Of a DNA stretch of 64,000 bases, positions 14,601 through 27,200 are shown piece by piece. Made by a program: the position numbers and the translations under genes. Positions within the stretch are counted from its first letter, which is position 1. Every line of letters starts with the position of its first letter. The notes below the pieces were generated by a model. That model saw only the letters and a list, made by a program, of their open reading frames with translations, did no database searches and had not been told where the DNA came from. Source of the DNA: Rhynochetos jubatus (Eukaryota; Chordata; Aves; Eurypygiformes; Rhynochetidae); NCBI GenBank assembly GCA_027574665.1, contig CM050652.1, positions 34,863,631-34,927,630 of the forward strand. The letters are read 5' to 3'.

Positions 14601-15475
14601 GGCATCATCCAGTTTTTCTCCTATGTGTATTTCTGCCACCCTCAAATACACATTTACATTATCATGAGCTTCAATTTATTATTGCAGATGTTAGTTATCA
14701 TCTCTAATACATTTTGGTTTTTTAATCTAATCATAAAGCTCTTTACATGGACAACTAAAATTAATTTGAAACTCGGCCTTAACAGAATCAATATTTGGTT
14801 GGTATCTGTAATTTATTCAAGTCTGTTTACACAGGGAAAACATTAGTTTCACTGCTGAATTGGAGGCAGGAATTGACATATTCTATTCCCCAAGGTTTCG
14901 AAAATTCAGAGAATTAGGATTTGCAGACAGAATACTTGCTGGCACAAGATTCCGGAAGCAGCATATCTGTTCTGCTCAGCCCACCTGCACTCTGCTCCTC
15001 ATACCAACAATCCATACCCAGGTCTTTACAAGGTTTAACCTATCAGTAATAATTAGTGGCTAAGATAATTTCATTCAATGAAATCAAAATCTAAGGCTAG
15101 GCCTCAGAGCTAATCTACACCACTGAATGAAATTCCTTTTCATGTTTCATTTGCAGAGAAAAGTTACATCTATGGACAAATGATTTGTCATTGATCCTTT
15201 GCTGTTACTTGCACTTAAATTAATACCTTGTGACATAAACTTCAGTGCACACAACATCAGACTGTCATAATTGTTATAATCGTATCATAAAAAACTTCTT
15301 GCATATTGTAGAAGCACTAGAAGTAGCATTCAGTCATGGAAAGCAGTTTTCCATCATTGCCACCTTCAGAATTCTTAAAACAAATTTGCGAAGGGCCAAT
15401 CACCACCTAGCATACAAAACCAAGTATTGAACAGGAAAACATTCGTACCTCCGTATCCGTAGAGATTCATTACAG
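11621..15475. other. Unassigned AT-rich DNA
   Basis: No gene, RNA or transposon was recognised. The open frames here (60-70 codons) are at the length expected by chance in DNA of this composition. Confidence 0.6.
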
Positions 15476-15530
15476 AATTGTAGAATCGTAGAATCATTTA
15501 GGTTGGAAAAGATGCTGAAAGGGCATCATG
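15476..15530 (-). mobile_element. CR1 LINE 3'-end scrap, minus strand
   Basis: The plus strand reads TAGAATCGTAGAATCATTTA followed by GGTTGGAAAAGATGC. This is the reverse complement of the typical CR1 3' terminus, in which an 8-bp ATTCTATG-like repeat follows a pyrimidine-rich end. Only about 50 bases remain. It lies head-on against the plus-strand CR1 fragment that follows. Confidence 0.7.
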
Positions 15531-15544
15531 GCAGGATGCAAGCA

Positions 15545-16660
15545 GTCAAGATTTCTGAAGGTGTCAGGGGAAACTTCTTGATATGTGTACTGGGTGGGAC
15601 AAGCAGGGCATTGCTCTTCAGCATCTGTTATTCACTGGTAAGGGAGAGCTGGCTGGGGACATGATAGCAGGTGGCAGCGTGGCTGTAGTGACCATGCAAT
15701 ACTGGGGTCCAAGGTCCTGGCCAGTAAGAAAAGGAGTACTACAGGGGTCTAGCCTGGGACCTATCCTGCTTAATAATTTTATCAGTGCCCTGGAGGAGGC
15801 AGCGGACTGCATGCTTATACAGTTTGCAGATGACACCTAAAGGCGAGAGGCCAGCTGATACGCTGGAGGGCAGAGCTGCCTTTCAGAGCAACCCAAGCAG
15901 GCTGGAGAACGCGGTGAAAAGAATTTTGGGAAACTCAGCAAGAAGAAAAGGCAAGTGCTGCCTCAGTGTTGGAAGCACCTTTGCATCAGTCCAGGATGGG
16001 GAGCGACAGGCTGGGGAGCAGCTCTGCAGGAACAGCCCTGGTGGGCAGCTGAGTATGGGCCAGCCCTGTGCCCTGGCATGAGTGACAGCCAGCAGCCTCC
16101 TGGGCTGTGTTAGCAGGGGCAGAGCCAGCAGATGAAGGGATGGGATCATCCTTTTTTTATCCCTCACTCAGCACTCACTAGATCTCATCTAATTGTGTCC
16201 AATACGAGAAAAGCATGCACAAACTGGAGGGAGTTCAGCAGAGGGCCCCCACAATGGTCAGGGCTGGAGCACTTACACCAGAAGGAGAGGCTGAGGGACT
16301 AGGGCTTGTTTAGCCTGGGAAACAGACAGCTTTGGGGGTACCTAACAGCAGCCTGCCAGTGCCTACAGGGAGGTTAACAAGGTGAAGCCAACTTCTTCAT
16401 GGTGGGAGAACAAGAGACAAGTCTCATAACCTGAAACAAGACGTACAGAATGGATTTTAAGGAAAAAAAATTCACCCTGAAAGCAGTCAGTCAGTGGGGA
16501 CAGTTGTCCAGAGAGGTTGTGCAGTCTCTGCTCGTGTTTCAAGATAAGACTAGATAAAGCTCTACACAACTCAGTCTGACTTCAGACCCAATCCTGCTTT
16601 GAGCAGGAGCAGACCTCTGAGGCCCCCTTCCCCTGAATTACCCTCTGATCCTACGGTCCT
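15545..16660 (+). mobile_element. Degraded CR1 LINE fragment (3' half)
   Basis: This is a 5'-truncated CR1 copy covering the catalytic part of the reverse transcriptase, its C-terminal region and the 3' tail. A short frame at 15,737-15,840 still shows the QGSSLGPILL block and the catalytic FADDT box, followed at once by a stop. Further on, the DNA keeps the CR1 order 'gagttcagcagagggcc', a 'gagaggctgagggact' region, 'ggagaacaagagacaag' and a degraded terminus (GATCCTACGGTCCT). Many indels and stops rule out function. The post-FADDT sequence 'acgctggagggcagagctgcc' resembles that of the copy at 58.7-60.0 kb more than the near-complete copy next to it, so it likely belongs to a different CR1 subfamily from its neighbour. 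Confidence 0.85.
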
Positions 16661-16736
16661 AAAACTAAGTAATAACCTGTCTCTCTCATATCTTCCCATA
16701 GGATGCAGCATATAAACTGGTTAAATAACTAGAAGC

Positions 16737-16768
16737 AATTAATTAGTTAATTAATTAATCAATTAGTT
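16737..16768. repeat. TTAA-rich simple repeat
   Basis: A short run of AATTAGTTAATTAATTAATC type lies in the roughly 150-bp gap between the two CR1 copies. It is low-complexity AT sequence and could be a preferred integration context. There is no sign of function. Confidence 0.6.
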
Positions 16769-17336
16769 TGAAAGCAGAGTGATGTCTGTCTATGCAATTG
16801 TGTATTTGAGGGTGGTGGGGAAGTCACCGAGGTGAAGGGTTCCGAAGAGGAGGATCGAGTCGGGGCACCCTTCCTGAAGTGGCAAAACTGCGGCAAAATC
16901 CGCGAAGCAACTAGCCCCTAAATGCGCAGGGTGGGGAGAGAGAGGGATACCCAGTGCCCCCCGAGCGGGATGGGTGCGCGGCTGCCTGGAGGCGGCTCCG
17001 CCTCAGCGTGGGCGAGGACGGCAGTGAAGGCGGCCAAACCCCTCACGGACAGGGGCAGCCCCCAGGGAGCGCGGTACGTCACAAGGGCGCGATGTGCGCG
17101 GCAGTTTGCGCGGGCAGCTCGCGCCTGTGGGGCGTGCGGCAGGGCCCAGCCGTGGTGGCCGCTCGGCCGAAAGCCATCGCCAGGAAGAACGCGGCGGCCC
17201 AGACGGTGCTCCCGCTCAGGGGTGCTGCTGTCCAGGTCTCCGGCTGCAGGGAGTGCCTGAGCCTGTCACTCATACCCGAGGGCAGCAGGGACAGCCCCTG
17301 TGTGAGGGGGGACCGGGGGGATGATCTGCTCAGCTG

Positions 17337-18233
17337 GTGGCAGAGCTGAAGGGGGAAGGGGAAAGGCTGAGGAGTATCAGGGAGTGTGAGAAGGAGAGGG
17401 GTTTTGGCTCCACCAATCTACCACCCCGGAGGCAAAGGCAGCAGATGGAGGTCCCACAGCCAGCAGTGGATCCCATAACCTCTTGCCACCCAGCAGGCAG
17501 AAGGGACTTAAGAGAGGGAGGGGAATGGAAACAGGTCCCTGCTCGGGGAGGTAGGCGCATCCCCTCCTGCCCTCCCTCCCCTTCCCAGTTGCCCCTGCAG
17601 AACAGAGATGGGGCTCTGGAACTTGAGGGCCAGGCAATTGCAAATGCAGAGTAGGGTCCATCCAGGTGGGTTGCTGAGGATGACTCCATCAGCCCCACAC
17701 ATTACAACTGCCTTTGTTAAGAAAAGCAGGAGGGTCATCGTCATAGGCGATTCCCTTCTGAGGGGAACAGAGGCCCTGATATGCTGCCCAGACCCATGGC
17801 ACAGGGAAGTCTGCTGCCTCCCTGGGGCCTGGGTTAGAGACATCACCAGGAAACTCCCTGGTCTGGTGCAGCCCTTAGATTATTACCCTGGGTTGTGCAG
17901 GTGGGCAGTGACGAGGATGAGGAGAGGAATCCAAAAGCCATCCAAAGGGACTTCAGGGCACTGGGGCGATGGGTTGCAGGATCAGGAGCACAGGCAGTGC
18001 GTTCCTCAATCCCTTTAGAGGCAGGGAAGGATACCGGAAGGAACAGAAAAGCACACCTGACCAACATGTGGCTCAGAGGCTGGTGCCAAAAGTGGTGGTT
18101 TGAGATTTTTGATTCTGGGGAGGTTTATATGGCACCAGGCCGGCTGACGACAGATGATGCGCATCTGTCTCAGAGGGTAAAAAGGTTTCTTGCCTGTGAA
18201 TTGTTGGGGCTGATTGAGAGGGCTTTAAACTAG
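17337..18233 (+). pseudogene. CR1 ORF1 remnant: coiled-coil region plus SGNH-type esterase domain
   Basis: Three overlapping open frames carry the ORF1 protein. The first (17,337-17,654) starts MAELKGEGERLRSIRECEKE, a heptad-like charged segment typical of the N-terminal coiled coil. The second (17,608-about 17,890) carries the esterase block I motif VIGDSLLRGTE, with the Gly-Asp-Ser nucleophile, then CCLPGAWVRDITRKLP. The third (about 17,895-18,233) carries the C-terminal part, with DFRALGRWVAGSGAQAV, a HLSQRVKRF segment holding the expected block V His, and the end LIERALN. Two frameshifts are needed, near 17,61x-17,65x and near 17,890. The block III region, usually a GTND-type motif, is replaced by GSDEDEER, so the esterase would be inactive even if the frames were joined. 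In this family ORF1 is thought to bind element RNA or membranes. Confidence 0.85.
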
Positions 18234-18339
18234 GTTGGAAGGGAGAAGGGGGCAAAACCACTAGTGCCACCAACAGATGCCCAGAGCCTGGAGAAGAATT
18301 GCAGGTCACCAGGACAGCATCTGGCAGACAAAACAAGAG

Positions 18340-21128
18340 AAATCTAGAGGCTGCAGTCTGCAAGCCAACTTCATCAGGGCCCATCTTAAGTGCCTCTATG
18401 CTAATGCACAGAGTGTGGGGAATAAACAAGATCAGTTAGAGGCGTGCGCCTGCATGAGGGGGGCTATGACATCACCGACATTGTGGAGATGTGGTGGGAT
18501 GGCTCCTATGACTGGAGTGTCACAGTGGAAGGATACAGGCTCATTAGGAAGGACAGGCAGGTGAGATGTGAAGGGGGTGTTACTCTCTATGTCAGAGGCC
18601 AGCTGGAGTGCGTGTAACTCCACCTGGGGATGGATGAGGAGCTGACTGAGAGCTTATGGGTCAGGATTAAAGGCAGGGCAGGGAGAGTGGATACTGTAGT
18701 AGGAGTTTGCTACAGGCCACCTGGCCAGGATGAGCCAGTGGGTGAGGCCATCTACAGGCAGATAGCAGCCTCACAGTCACAAACTCTGGTCCTCATGGGG
18801 GACTTCAACCACCCCGATATCTGTTGGAGGGACAACAGCGCAGGGCACAAGCAAGTCAGGAGGTTCCTGGAATGCGTCAATGACAACCTCCTTCTCCAAG
18901 TGGTAGAGGATCCAACGAGGAGGGGTGCCATGCTGGACCTTGTTCTCACCAACAGGGAGGGGCTGGTTGGGAAGGTGAAGCTCAAGGGCAGCCTTGGCTG
19001 CAGCAGCCATGAAATGGTGGCATTTGAGATCCTTACAGAGGCGAGGAGGGCACGCAGCAAGCTCGCTACCCTGGACTTCAGGAGAGCAGACTTTGGCCTT
19101 TTCAGGGAACTGACTGAGTTCCATGGGATGAAGCCCTGGAGGGAAGAGGGGCCCAAGAAAGCTGGCGAGTATTCAAGGATCTTCTCCAGGCTCAGAGGCT
19201 GTGCATCCCAATAAAAAGGAAGTTGACTAAAAACACCAGGAGGCCTGTGTGGATGAACAAGCAGCTCCTGGACAAACTGAGGTGCAAAAAGGAAGCCTAC
19301 AGTGTATGGAAGCAGGGACAGGTAGCCTGGGACGATTACAGGGAAGTTGTCCAACAAGTCGGGGATCAGGTTAGGAAAGCTAAAGCCCTGACAAACTTAA
19401 ACTTGGCCAGGGACATTAAGAGCAACAAGAAGGGCTTCTCTAGTTACAAAGGGGATAAAAGGAAGATAGGGGGAAATGTGGGCCACCTGTGGAAGGAAAT
19501 TATTGAGCTGGTTTCCCAGGATATGGAGAAGGCCAAGATGCTCAATGATTTTTTTGCCTCGGTCTTCACTAGTAAGGATGCAAGCTGTACCACCTGATTC
19601 ACAGAAGGCAAAGGCAGGGAGAATGGAGAACCACTCACAGTTAGGGAGGATCAGGTTCGAGAACATATAAGGAACCTGAAGGCACACAAGCCCACGGGAC
19701 CTGATGAAACACATCCACAGGTCCTGAAAGAACTAGCAGATGAGGTTGTGAAAATTCTGTCCATCATATTCAAGAGGTCCGGGTGGTCTGGTGAAGTTCC
19801 CACTGACTGGAAAAGAGGAAACATAACCCCATCTTTAAAAAGGGGAAAAAAGAGGATCTGGGGAACTACAGGCCAGTCAGGCTCACCCCTGTGCCTGGCA
19901 AGATCATGGAGCAGATCCTCCTGGAAACCATGCTAAGGCACATGGAAAACGAGGAGGTGATTGGTGACAGCCAACATGGCTTCACCAAAGTCAGATAGTG
20001 CCTGACAAATATGGTGGCCTTTTCTGATGGGGTCACAACCCTGGTGGATAAAGGACAGACAACCAGTGTCATCTACCTGGACTTGTGCAAAGCCTTCGAT
20101 ACTGCCCCGCATTACATCATTGTCTCTGAATTGGAGAGGCATGGATTTGATGGATAGACCGCTTGGCAGAAAAGAACTGGCCTGATGGTCGCACTCAAAG
20201 AGTGGTGGTCAATGGCTCAGTGTCTGTGTGGAGACCAGTGACGAGCGGCATTCCTCAGGGGTCAGTGTTGGGACCGGTCCTGTTTAACATCTTCATCAGT
20301 GACATGGACAGTGGGATCAAGTGCACCCTCAGCAAGTTTGCTGACGACACGAAGTTGTGTGGTGCGGTCCACACACCGAAGGGAAGGGATGCCATCCAGA
20401 GGGACCTGGACAGGCTGGAGAGGTGGGGCCGTGCCAACCTCATGGAGTTCAACAAGGAGAAGTGCAAGGTCTTGCACCTGGGTTGGGGCAATCCCAACTA
20501 CAATTACAGGTTGGGTGAAGGATGGATTGAGAACAGCCCTGAGGAGAAGGACTTGGGGGTACTGGTGGATGAAAAGCTGGACATGAGCCGGCAGTGTGCG
20601 CTGGCAGCCCACAAAGCCAACCATATCCTGAGTTGTATCCAGAGAAGCATGGCCAGCAGGTCAACGGAGGGCATCCTCCCTCTCTGCTTTCGTGAGACCC
20701 CACCTGGAGTACTGCGTCCAGCTCTGGGGCCCCCAACATAAGGAGGATATCAACCAGTTGGAGTGAGTCCAGAGGAGGCCATGAAGATGATCAAAGGGCT
20801 GGAACACCTCTGCTATGAGGGCGGGCTAAGAGAGTTGGGTTTGTTCAGCCTGGAGAAGGCTCTAGGGAGACCTTATAGCACCTTCCAGTACCTGAAGGGG
20901 GCCTACAAGAAAGCTGGGTGGGGGGACTTCTTACAAGGGCCTGTAGTGATAGGACAAGGGGTCATGGCTTTAAACTGAGAGGCTAGATTTAGATCACATA
21001 GCAGGAAGAAGTTCTTCCCGGAGTGGGTGGTGAGGCACTGAAACAGGTTGCCCAGAGAAGCTGTGGATGCCCCAGCCCTGGAAGTGTTCAAGGCCAGGCT
21101 GGATGAGGCTTTGAGCAACCTGGTCTAG
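18340..21128 (+). pseudogene. CR1 ORF2 remnant: APE-type endonuclease plus reverse transcriptase
   Basis: ORF2 would nick DNA and copy the element RNA at the nick. The endonuclease begins near 18,385 with LKCLYANAQSVGNKQDQLEA. It shifts frame near 18,45x and continues at 18,630-19,214 with GVCYRPPG, LMGDFNHPDICW and LDLVLTN. The terminal catalytic block reads GCSSHEMVAF where CR1 proteins normally have Ser-Asp-His, so a catalytic Asp appears lost. A linker at 19,223-19,597 ([24 protein letters not shown]) follows. The reverse transcriptase starts near 19,740 ([15 protein letters not shown]), suffers frameshifts and a stop near 19,998, and is best preserved at 20,163-20,741: [20 protein letters not shown], then the catalytic FADDT at 20,337-20,351, DLDRLERWG and [13 protein letters not shown]. 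The last part (20,763-20,978; SPEEAMKMIKGLEHLCYEGG) leads to a stop at 21,126-21,128. Confidence 0.9.
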
Positions 21129-21199
21129 TGCAGGGTGTCCCTGCCCATGGCAGGGGGGTTGGAACTAGATGATGTTTAAGGTCCCTTCCAACCCAAACC

Positions 21200-21214
21200 A
21201 TTCTATGATTCTAT
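21200..21214 (+). repeat. CR1 3'-terminal 8-bp repeat
   Basis: ATTCTATG followed by ATTCTAT ends the element. CR1 ends in a short 8-bp repeat rather than poly-A. It marks the 3' junction exactly. Confidence 0.9.
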
Positions 21215-24200
21215 CCATGTTAAAATTAGCATTAAGAAATATAAAGAAGGATACACTGTCAGTGTTCAAATACTTCCATTTTGATATTTTATGTATTACC
21301 AAAAATTCCTAGGGAAGTTTTGTTGCAATTTTGAAAACAGTCATGCAGAAAATTGATTACTCCCCTTTCAGCTGCATGGTAATGATAACCCTCAAAACCA
21401 TCTGGATATTCCATAGTTTGATATTTACTGACCACAAAGAAACTGATGCCCTTTTCAATGAACTCTTTGGTTATTTTCTCAACTAACGGAAAAAGAAGAA
21501 TGCAGATGAACATTTACACTATCAAGGTGCATGTCTGTTCTGTTCCGAGATGAAAGCAAAACTACTCTCTAACTTTTTGTTGTATTCATAAAGATTAACC
21601 AGTGCAGATTTTACTTCATTAATCATCCTGGGTTTTTTCCTTATTTTGACATTTATTAGCAACCAAAAATTTTCAAGAATTCTTGGAACACATATTAGAA
21701 ATACATGCCCCACTACACATGTTATAAATGAGCAATTAAGAAACTACTTCTACATAAACTACAGTAAGCTTTATGGCAATCTTCACTAATTCCTGAAAAG
21801 TAATTTTTCACTTATTCTCAAAATGGCAAAACTTCTTCCCACTATGTGGAACATTCTGGAATTTTAACAGATATTAGGCCACAATCACCATCATAATCAC
21901 AAGCTAGAAATAAATTCAACCAGGTAAAAATTATAACGTTCAACTCAACATTGCAGCGTATTTGTTCTGTTACCTTTGCATCCTTTTGTATAAGACAGTT
22001 GACCTCAGACATTTTTCTCTGTGTAATGTTTATCCCCATGACAAATACATGGAATAAAATGATGTTTGGACACAAAATATTTAAGTACGTACATAATCCA
22101 ATTTGCAGTATTTTTATGTGGTCTGTATGTATTCTGGAAATACAGTTCATAACTCATCTTTTTGCATTTCCCTCGTGTTTAAATGTGAGATCCTCTCATG
22201 GTCCTGGACAGGTGATACATGGATGTGAGCTGTTGATGCTTCAGATCAAGTGCACAGGACTGTTCTGATGCTCCCATTGAGAGGTCCCCTAAAATAGAGG
22301 GATTATTCATAATATTTTGCTAAATGCATAATTTGCTGGTGAGGTCCATTAACCTCATCATAGGATCTGAGGGATCTTCTACCTCAATTCCCTCTTCTCG
22401 AAACTCTCACCTAATCCTTGTCCTTACTGAAAAAGGACCCTCAGTTCTAGCATGTGCCCTTGAAGCATCCCTGTAAGGGTCACTTCAGCAATTCAGAGCA
22501 CAAGAAACACACAGCCGTGAAGATAACAGGGGTGAGGTCAGCTTCATTTTATGGGCTACAGAAATCAAATGGAAATACCAGTGGCTCTGTTAAGGCCACT
22601 AAATATTAATTTCCATGTCCCATCAGAAGAAGATGGCCTGCTACTGTATTCCATCCCACACAAAGCATTCACTGAATACTTGAAGTAAAATTTAGAGATG
22701 CCTATAAGGGGCAAACTGTTACTTTTTACATAGTTAAAAAAAGAATTCCAGGGGGTTTATCCTTGCATTTCCTTACCTAGGTAGTAAGTGCAAAAAAATA
22801 CCAGAGGCCTGGTGTAATGACAAGTTCTAACAAGAAAGGTCTGAAATATGAAGCTGCCACCATAACTTGCATGCAACTTGGTGCATTTTACAATGATACA
22901 AAGAGAGAAGTTTTAATTGGGCATATTTCTAAAAACCTTAACTGCAAAGCTCAAAAAAAGACAAAGTTCCTTTAGGTTGTTTCTTAAACAGAATTACAGA
23001 AAAAGAATCAATGCAGAGTTATATTGCTTAGTGTTGCTCTGAAGAAGTTTGACTGTTTGGTTCTGGTTTCCTCTTACACACACAAAAGACAAATGAAATG
23101 AGGGGCATTCCCTTATAGGGAGAGATGTGCCACTATTTTAGAGCGGCACACATCTGACACAGAAAACCTTCTTCAAAACTTAAGGCACTCTCAGCAGTGC
23201 CCTTTAACGAACAGATTTATTCCTGACGACTGATGAGGATAAAGTACAGATCGTCTGCGGGATGGCTCAGAGCACATAATATGGATGCTCTGAACTGCCC
23301 TCTGGACGTGCCCTATGGTCCTTATTGACTACAGGAAAAGCCGAGGCAGGACTAAGCTGTCTGGAGCAAAGGAATAGTAATAAATTTTTAAAATATAGTA
23401 ATGATTTTTGGATTTCTGAAGTACTCAGGGACAATTTGTCCTCTGCTGCACTGACATACTGTCTCACAGTGGTTCTGTGTAACTTTTATAGAGGTATACT
23501 TCGCCAAATTTTTTGTTCCTCTCAAAGAGCATTTTAGGAACAGGGCACGTGTAAAGGTGTCCCAGTATACAGGAGATAATATCTGCCATACCCTCCTCTG
23601 TGGAAAGCTTTGCTGTATGCCAGTTCACTCAGATCTAGCTTTACCATTACACAGCGCCTCAGAAGAATGAGCATGTTTACTAGGCACGGAACGAAGTTGC
23701 AAAATGTGAAAGATAACAAGACTTTATTAAGATCATATCTAAGCATAAAGGTTTGGTTACTTCAGCTTCTTAGCTGGCTTCTATCTTTCCTTCTAGTTCA
23801 GCCGAAAATTCTCTCTAACAAAAAGGAGGTTCTTTGCCCAAGATGAGTGCTGCTTATGAAGGAGGAAAGAAACCAAGGAAGAGGCAAGACTCTCCTACAC
23901 CTTTGCAGGCTACAGCACTGTTTAATTCTTTTGTGTATACAGACATAATATGTGATGATATAACATTGTTAAACAGTGAGAATTATTTAGTGAGAATTTA
24001 GCATTAGGAGAAATACTAACGAGTAAATATAAAAACTGATCACAGTATTATTAGAAGTCATAAATTTCAGAATGGGATAGTTCAAAGCAGCAGTGCATCC
24101 TCCTCTGTCTGTTTTTGCGCTACTGCAGGGTATGTTGAGGGACATGGTCACCCAGGTTCCTGTTCCTCTGATCGTGTAATAAACAGCCGAACACCAACAG

Positions 24201-27200
24201 AACCATGTACACCACATCAGTTTGGGCTTCCTGAGTCTGCACACAGCCTGAAACCATTACTCAGGTACAGGGACTACCTCATTTCTCACTGCTCCCTCTG
24301 AAGTGACACACAGACACAGCCTGTAATTCTCTCTCTGAGCTAATTCAGCAGAAGGGTGCTGAAACAACACGGGGGCGGTGTGGGGGGCGTGGGTGTGAAA
24401 AGTGGGAGTCTCAACATAGAAGAAAGGAGAGAAAGATGGAGAAGAGGAAAGGTAGGAAAAAGATTGGCCTGGTAAGAAGCAGAGAGTCCAAGAGACAATA
24501 CATATAAATAAATTTAGGGACAAATATTTTATTCTCCCCATGATCTCCACGAGCCCCTGTGATGTTACAGGGAACAGTGGAGCTTGGCCTCAGCCTATAC
24601 TCCATCTGACAGACTATAAAATAAATGCAGAGTCTCGCCTTTTCCTCTTCATGAATTTGCCATGCCAGATCAAAGAAGTGGGAATTTGGGACTAGTGCAG
24701 TACTGATGCAGCTGGCAGAGTTGTTTATTTGAGAGGCTAAATTCAACCTTCGCTTGGTCGAATAACTTAATTGTGCTTACTGGGAGCCTGCTTTTTAAAA
24801 GGTTCAATTCTTTCTGCTGCCAAGAATCAGAGTTTGCTTTCAGCATGTTGAAATTATCTCAGGGGAAGGCTTTTGTGAGCCAAACCGTTCCAAAAGTATT
24901 CTTAATTGCTTTCCACACTCGTGTGAAACAGGAGATTATGCAGCAAATCCACATTCTAAACCAGAAAAATTAAGGAAAAAGAAAAGTTAAAAAACAACCT
25001 TACAGAGAAAAATAATCATCTTAACCACATACCTTAAATAACAAAATGCAGCTTAAAATGTTAAGAGTTTTTTAACAATCATTGTGCTTCCCATGGAAAA
25101 CTACAATCAGGTTATGTTAGTGACAGAACATATACTATGTAGCTCTATTCAAACAAATTGTACAGACCACTATTTGGAAACTATTTGACTGGTCTGTACA
25201 GATGCACATTATCTTTATTTGAAAACTGTGCCATAAATTAAACACAAAGAGTAAGACAGAGAGCCTTCTGAAGAGAAAATACTTTTTCCTTTCCTTGGTT
25301 TGCTTTTATTAATATGTCAGAAGTCTTAGGAAGGATGAGATTATCTTTCATGCTAGAAGCAATGCTGACACGACAATACCGAAGCTATCATTGAAAAACA
25401 TTAGTCTGCAGATAGTTTTCATCTATTGTACTGAACTACAAACATATTTCTTGAGTTTGTGGTGGCAATGCCTCCATATGAAGGTAGACAAAAGGAGCAG
25501 TTGAATACAGTCTCTGTAATCAACAGCTTTACACTCTTCAAAATGTCTAGGATTACGGCAGGAAAATTCAGAGAATTTCTCAAGTTTAGAGAACAAGGAA
25601 CCAGAAAGCTTTGAAGACAGATTAGTTAAAAACAGAATGTCTATAAGTATTATGAATCATTTAATACAGATATGGGTGCAGATGGGTCAGATAGATATCA
25701 GTCTAAATTCATATGAGATGTGACAGGTTTTGTCTCTTCAGTGATTCTTCTGTCAGCTTGAATAATTTGCAGAGGAATATATCTGCTTTTTCCCCTTCTA
25801 CAGAGACGCCTCATTCTGTCGTTCAGTAAATACAAGTATGCGAGCAGACGCCTTTTCTAAATGTGTTCACAAACACACTCATCCGCATGTTTGAAAATAA
25901 TTGTACAGGAAGCTCTGAGTGTTTAGGTGACTTGCGTGCTTATAAAATAAGCATGATTTGTAAGTGTTCCCTAACTGTATTCTGTTTACAGAGAAAACAG
26001 AACAGCAATCCATAATTAGAGGAAGCTCAGCTTAAAGCCAGGGGGTGTCGATATACTAGAAAATTTAGGAGTCTGACATAAAGTCTTCCAGGCTTGAAGC
26101 AATCTTAGGTGAGACTCTTGCCAAAACAAGCAGATGACAGGAACATGCAATACAGGTTAGCCAATGCACACCATATGAAACACTTCCGCCTACAGCCATG
26201 TTTAAAATTAGCATGCCACACACCAAAAATAATAACAGTTTTTCAGTACAGGATGCTATTTCATATTAAGGTGGAGTGAGTTAGGCTGAAGCGATGCACA
26301 TAGAAAAGGTCTGTAGTCTCTCAACTAAATCTGTATAAAAGACAAGATATCCAACAGGACTCCTAAGCTGCCATGGTAAGGTGTGTGTGCATGGAAGTCA
26401 TTTAGAGATATATGATCAAGTCCTCAATCAGAAAATAGATTTTACCAGATTTAATCTTATTAAAGAACTCCAAGTTAAATTTCTTACAGATTTGAATTAT
26501 ATCCTCAGAAGCTGGATATTTTCAAATTCAGTTGATGTAACATAGTTAGGCATCTATGAGGCCTTTGACACATCACTGTCTGACACAGAAATGAAAATGC
26601 ATTACACAAAATCAATTTAGCACATCTTAAATGGATTAAAAACTGATTAAATGAAAGATCGCAAAAAATAATTCTTTTCCGGTGAATCCCACAGGATCTA
26701 TTCTTGATCACAGATGAAAATATTACTGTGTAAAATTATTGTTCATAAGATTTGCAGAACTCATCTTAACACAAAATAACATTAAGAAAAATCCGGATTC
26801 TGCAATGTGACTCAATGGTTTAGTAACTTGGGTTTATTTGAATTACTGGCACTTTCAACAGAAAACGGTATAGCAGGGTTGAATTATTCACATCATATCA
26901 TCATACCTGAGAAAATTTACTCTGAAGAATTTGGGAGGTAAGACGATTAACGACCTAATCAGAGGTGTGCAACATGGTACAGTGCTATGATTTACATATT
27001 TAACAACTGTTGAAAGGGACACTGATGGACATACTGTACTGTGCACTGCAAGGTATTACATATTACAAGTCCATCTGCAGAGTGAATGAGGAGGAACAGA
27101 GAGAAGTTTCCCTACACCTCTCTGTTCCACCCTGCAGCACAGTTCTTTGGGAAGGAAGGGACACTTCTGACCCCACCTCTTCCAGAAATAAAGTAGCAGA

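Larger units (their letters stand above)
16816..21214 (+). mobile_element. Nearly full-length CR1 LINE (about 4.4 kb), inactive
   Basis: This non-LTR retrotransposon still carries its GC-rich 5' region (about 16,816-17,330), ORF1, ORF2 and the CR1-specific 3' end with repeated ATTCTATG at 21,200-21,214. GC content jumps abruptly at the left edge, which sets the start only to within some tens of bases. Most bird CR1 copies are heavily 5'-truncated, so a copy this long is uncommon. The coding regions need several frame changes and contain stops, so the element cannot move by itself. Its orientation is shown by the reverse transcriptase frames and by the 3' tail 'ggtcccttccaacccaaacc'. Confidence 0.92.

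Noticed and set aside
16922..17349. A small independent CpG island promoter of a cellular gene
   Set aside because: It is contiguous with CR1 ORF1 and ORF2 in the right orientation, and it is best explained as the CR1 5' region. Its own promoter activity as LINE sequence is not excluded.
18752..19357. 201-codon minus-strand frame
   Set aside because: It is the antisense shadow of the CR1 endonuclease region, whose real coding sense is the plus strand.
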